Of a stretch of DNA of 7,621 nucleotides, positions 5,547-7,621 are shown one piece after another (positions within the stretch are counted from its first letter, which is position 1; each line of letters starts with the position of its first letter). The notes under the pieces are model-generated. The model saw only the letters and a program-made list of their open reading frames with translations. It was not told where the DNA came from and made no database searches. The position numbers were made by a program, and so were the translations under genes. The stretch covers positions 1 to 7,621 of the forward strand of contig JALRFZ010000354.1 of assembly GCA_023253615.1 (NCBI GenBank). The letters run 5' to 3'. Source of the stretch: Verrucomicrobiales bacterium (lineage in GTDB: Bacteria > Verrucomicrobiota > Verrucomicrobiia > Verrucomicrobiales > DEV007).

Positions 5547-5575
5547 CTTTCCGATACGGGAGGGAGGTTTATAAT
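5547..5575 (+). promoter_or_regulatory. Candidate promoter of pyc
   Basis: A perfect TATAAT box lies at 5570-5575. CTTTCC at 5547-5552 is 17 bp upstream; shifted by one base, TTTCCG matches the -35 consensus at three of six positions with a 16-bp spacer. The transcript would start near 5582, about 23 bases before the pyc ATG, a sensible leader length. No operator or riboswitch is evident between 5368 and 5546. Confidence 0.55.
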
Positions 5576-5604
5576 GGCGCCCCACATCCCCAACCGAGAG
5601 CCCG

Positions 5605-7621
5605 ATGCCCGAAAAGACCGAAAAACTGATGGCCGTGAACCGGGGCGAGATCGCCATCCGGATCTTCCGCGCCGCCACCGAACTGGGACTGCGTACCGTC
5701 GCGATCTACGCCGAGGAAGACCGGTTCTCCCGCCACCGCTTCAAAGCGGACGAGGCCTACCGGTTGCGCAAGGAAAAGGGGCCGGTCGGCGCCTACCTCG
5801 ACATCGAGGGCATCATCCATCTGGCCAAGGAAAAGGGCGTCACCCTCATCCACCCGGGCTACGGATTCCTTTCCGAAAACGCGGATTTCGCCCGGGCCTG
5901 CCGTGAAGCGGGGCTCAAATTCATTGGTCCCGATCCCGAGATGCTCGACGCCATGGGCGACAAGGTCTCGGCCCGCGCCTTGGCCAAGAAGGTCAACGTC
6001 CCCACCCTGCCCGGCACCGAAGAGCCCGTCAGTGGTCGCGCCGAGGCGCTCAAGATCGCCCGCACGATCGGCTTTCCCCTCATCATCAAGGCAGCCTTCG
6101 GCGGCGGTGGCCGCGGCATGCGCGTGGTGCAGAAAGAGGCCGATCTCGACGGTCTCCTCGACCAGGCCCAGACCGAGGCGGCGAACGCCTTCGGCAATCC
6201 GGCCGTTTTCCTCGAGCGATTCGTCGGCCGCGCCAAACACATCGAGGTGCAGATCCTCGGCGACAAACACGGCAACATCGTCCACCTCCACGAGCGTGAT
6301 TGCTCGGTGCAGCGCCGCCACCAGAAGGTGATCGAGATCGCGCCCTCGGTGAATCTCGACGAAAAGGTCCGTCATGAGCTCTGCGAGGCCTCGGTGAAAC
6401 TCTCGAAGGAGATCGGCTACAACAACGCGGGCACGGTCGAGTTCCTCTACGACATCGATACGAAGGAATGGTTCTTCATCGAGATGAACCCGCGCATCCA
6501 GGTCGAGCACACCGTGACCGAGGTGATCACCGGGATCGACCTCGTCCGTTCGCAGATCCTTGTCGCCCAGGGGCATTCTCTCTTCAGCCACGAGATCGAC
6601 ATTCCGAAGCAGGAAGGCATCCCGCGCAACGGCTACGCGGTGCAGGCGCGCATCACCACGGAAGATCCGGCCAACGGCTTTTCGCCCGACTACGGCAAGA
6701 TCATCAACTACCGTTCCGCCGCCGGCTTCGGCATCCGCCTCGATGCGGGTGCGGGCGACGCGGGATCGGTCGTGACGCCCTACTACGATTCGATGCTGGT
6801 GAAGCTGACGGCCTCCGGGCCCCGCTTCGACATCGCCCTGCAGCGCATGAACCGCGCTTTGCGTGAATTCCGCATCCGCGGGGTGAAGACGAACATTCCC
6901 TTCCTCGAGAATGTCGTCCTCGACGACACCTTCCGCTCGGGCAACGCGACGACACGTCTGATCGACACGAATCCCGACCTCTTCAAATTCCAGCCGCGCC
7001 GCGACCGGGCCACGAAGCTGCTCTCGTACCTCAGCGACATCACAGTCAACGGCAACAACACCGCCAAGGGATATCGTCCCGCCGAGGTTCTCCTGCCGGC
7101 GCGGGTGCCGGCCTTTGATCTGAAGGCCGGTATTCCGAAAGGCTCGCGCGATCTTCTGCTCGAACTGGGGCCGGAGAAATTCGCCGCCTGGATCCGCGAG
7201 CAGAAGCCGCTCCTCATCACCGACACGACGATGCGCGACGCGCACCAGTCGCTCATCGCGACGCGGATGCGTTCGGTCGACATGCTCAATGTCGCGGAGG
7301 TCGTCGCGCATCGCACGCCGAATCTCTTCAGTCTCGAAATGTGGGGTGGAGCGACCTTTGATGTGACCATGCGGTTTCTCCGCGAGGACCCATGGGAACG
7401 GCTGCGGCAGATCCGCGCGAAGGTTCCGAACATTCTTCTCCAGATGCTCTTCCGCGGCAGCAATGCGGTCGGCTACAGCAACTATCCGGACAATGTGGTC
7501 AAGGGCTTCGTGCGCCACTCGGCGGAGGCGGGCATGGATGTTTTCCGGATCTTCGATAGCCTCAATTACCTGCCGAATCTCAAGGCGGCCATGGATGCGG
7601 TGCGCACGCAGACAAAGAGCA
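5605..7621 (+). CDS. pyc: Pyruvate carboxylase, N-terminal 672 residues (cut by window end)
   Basis: This biotin enzyme makes oxaloacetate from pyruvate, bicarbonate and ATP to refill the TCA cycle and supply gluconeogenesis. The biotin carboxylase part spans about residues 5-455: MAVNRGEIAIRIFRA at the start, HPGYGFLSEN, the ATP-grasp lysine Lys162 with glycine loop AFGGGGRGM (164-172), ERDCSVQRRHQK (230-241) with Lys241, Glu279, and EMNPRIQVEH (293-302), in which Glu293, Asn295 and Arg297 match catalytic residues of E. coli AccC. The linker with PDLFKFQPRRDRATKLL (457-473) and TVNG is typical of pyruvate carboxylase and absent from acetyl-CoA carboxylase. The carboxyltransferase domain begins at about 536 with TDTTMRDAHQSLIATR (539-554), where Asp545 is the likely metal ligand. 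Later metal ligands and the biotin domain should lie beyond the window (family length is about 1,150). The start ATG 5605 is fixed by the family N-terminus; it has no SD. The gene is divergent from the Uma2-family gene and has its own promoter candidate. Confidence 0.96.
   Translation, partial: MPEKTEKLMAVNRGEIAIRIFRAATELGLRTVAIYAEEDRFSRHRFKADEAYRLRKEKGPVGAYLDIEGIIHLAKEKGVTLIHPGYGFLSENADFARACREAGLKFIGPDPEMLDAMGDKVSARALAKKVNVPTLPGTEEPVSGRAEALKIARTIGFPLIIKAAFGGGGRGMRVVQKEADLDGLLDQAQTEAANAFGNPAVFLERFVGRAKHIEVQILGDKHGNIVHLHERDCSVQRRHQKVIEIAPSVNLDEKVRHELCEASVKLSKEIGYNNAGTVEFLYDIDTKEWFFIEMNPRIQVEHTVTEVITGIDLVRSQILVAQGHSLFSHEIDIPKQEGIPRNGYAVQARITTEDPANGFSPDYGKIINYRSAAGFGIRLDAGAGDAGSVVTPYYDSMLVKLTASGPRFDIALQRMNRALREFRIRGVKTNIPFLENVVLDDTFRSGNATTRLIDTNPDLFKFQPRRDRATKLLSYLSDITVNGNNTAKGYRPAEVLLPARVPAFDLKAGIPKGSRDLLLELGPEKFAAWIREQKPLLITDTTMRDAHQSLIATRMRSVDMLNVAEVVAHRTPNLFSLEMWGGATFDVTMRFLREDPWERLRQIRAKVPNILLQMLFRGSNAVGYSNYPDNVVKGFVRHSAEAGMDVFRIFDSLNYLPNLKAAMDAVRTQTKS

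Noticed and set aside
5574..5906. ATG at 5574 with a good SD-like GGGAGG six bases upstream, opening a 111-codon frame over the pyc start
   Set aside because: The translation is Arg/Pro-rich and overlaps pyc out of frame; the ATG is part of the TATAAT box, so transcripts starting near 5582 would not include it.
5569..7518. A 649-codon open frame on the minus strand opposite pyc
   Set aside because: It is a shadow of the high-GC codon pattern of pyc; the plus-strand frame has full pyruvate carboxylase homology and the antisense translation is His/Asp/Arg/Val-rich with no domain.

Overview
The window reads as a high-GC bacterial chromosome segment. The neighbours point towards the Verrucomicrobiota / PVC group. 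This rests on the style of the pyruvate carboxylase N-terminus (MAVNRGEIAIRIFRAATELG), on the CPxC-x16-CxxC zinc-ribbon proteins with long Pro/Ala-rich tails, on a Uma2-family gene, and on the absence of a Shine-Dalgarno sequence at a sensible distance from any of the seven starts. The taxonomic placement is inference from gene character, not a database result.

Layout. Positions 1-3217 (minus strand) hold a tight three-gene cluster, in transcription order: a 539-aa zinc-ribbon protein with an FG/GF-punctuated disordered tail (1598-3217), a 277-aa single-pass membrane protein with a disordered N-terminal part (743-1576), and a second zinc-ribbon protein cut by the window edge (1-706). The gaps are only 21 and 36 bp, and all three genes lie in the same reading frame. 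The first two are separated by one in-frame TGA and seven open codons that continue the same composition, so they may be one ancestral gene. Positions 3218-3341 are a strikingly AT-rich divergent intergenic region with a 15-bp direct repeat, each copy an ATTT-N5-AAAT dyad; it probably carries the promoter and operator of the minus-strand cluster.

Positions 3342-4172 (plus) encode a probable lipoprotein whose mature part resembles the GH24 / T4-lysozyme fold. Positions 4256-4681 (plus) are nucleoside diphosphate kinase (ndk). Convergent to it lies a Uma2-family (DUF820, PD-(D/E)xK-like) protein (4714-5367, minus). Divergent from that, the 5' two thirds of a pyruvate carboxylase gene (pyc, 5605 to the window edge) follows a good -10 box.

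How the genes relate. ndk (NTP balance) and pyc (oxaloacetate replenishment) are ordinary housekeeping genes, each apparently transcribed on its own. The interesting part is the minus-strand cluster: two zinc-ribbon paralogues and a membrane-anchored protein sharing short aromatic motifs (LFG...DPA...WG, PFAxG), which look like parts of one uncharacterised, largely disordered, envelope-linked assembly. No RNA genes, CRISPR arrays or insertion sequences were seen.
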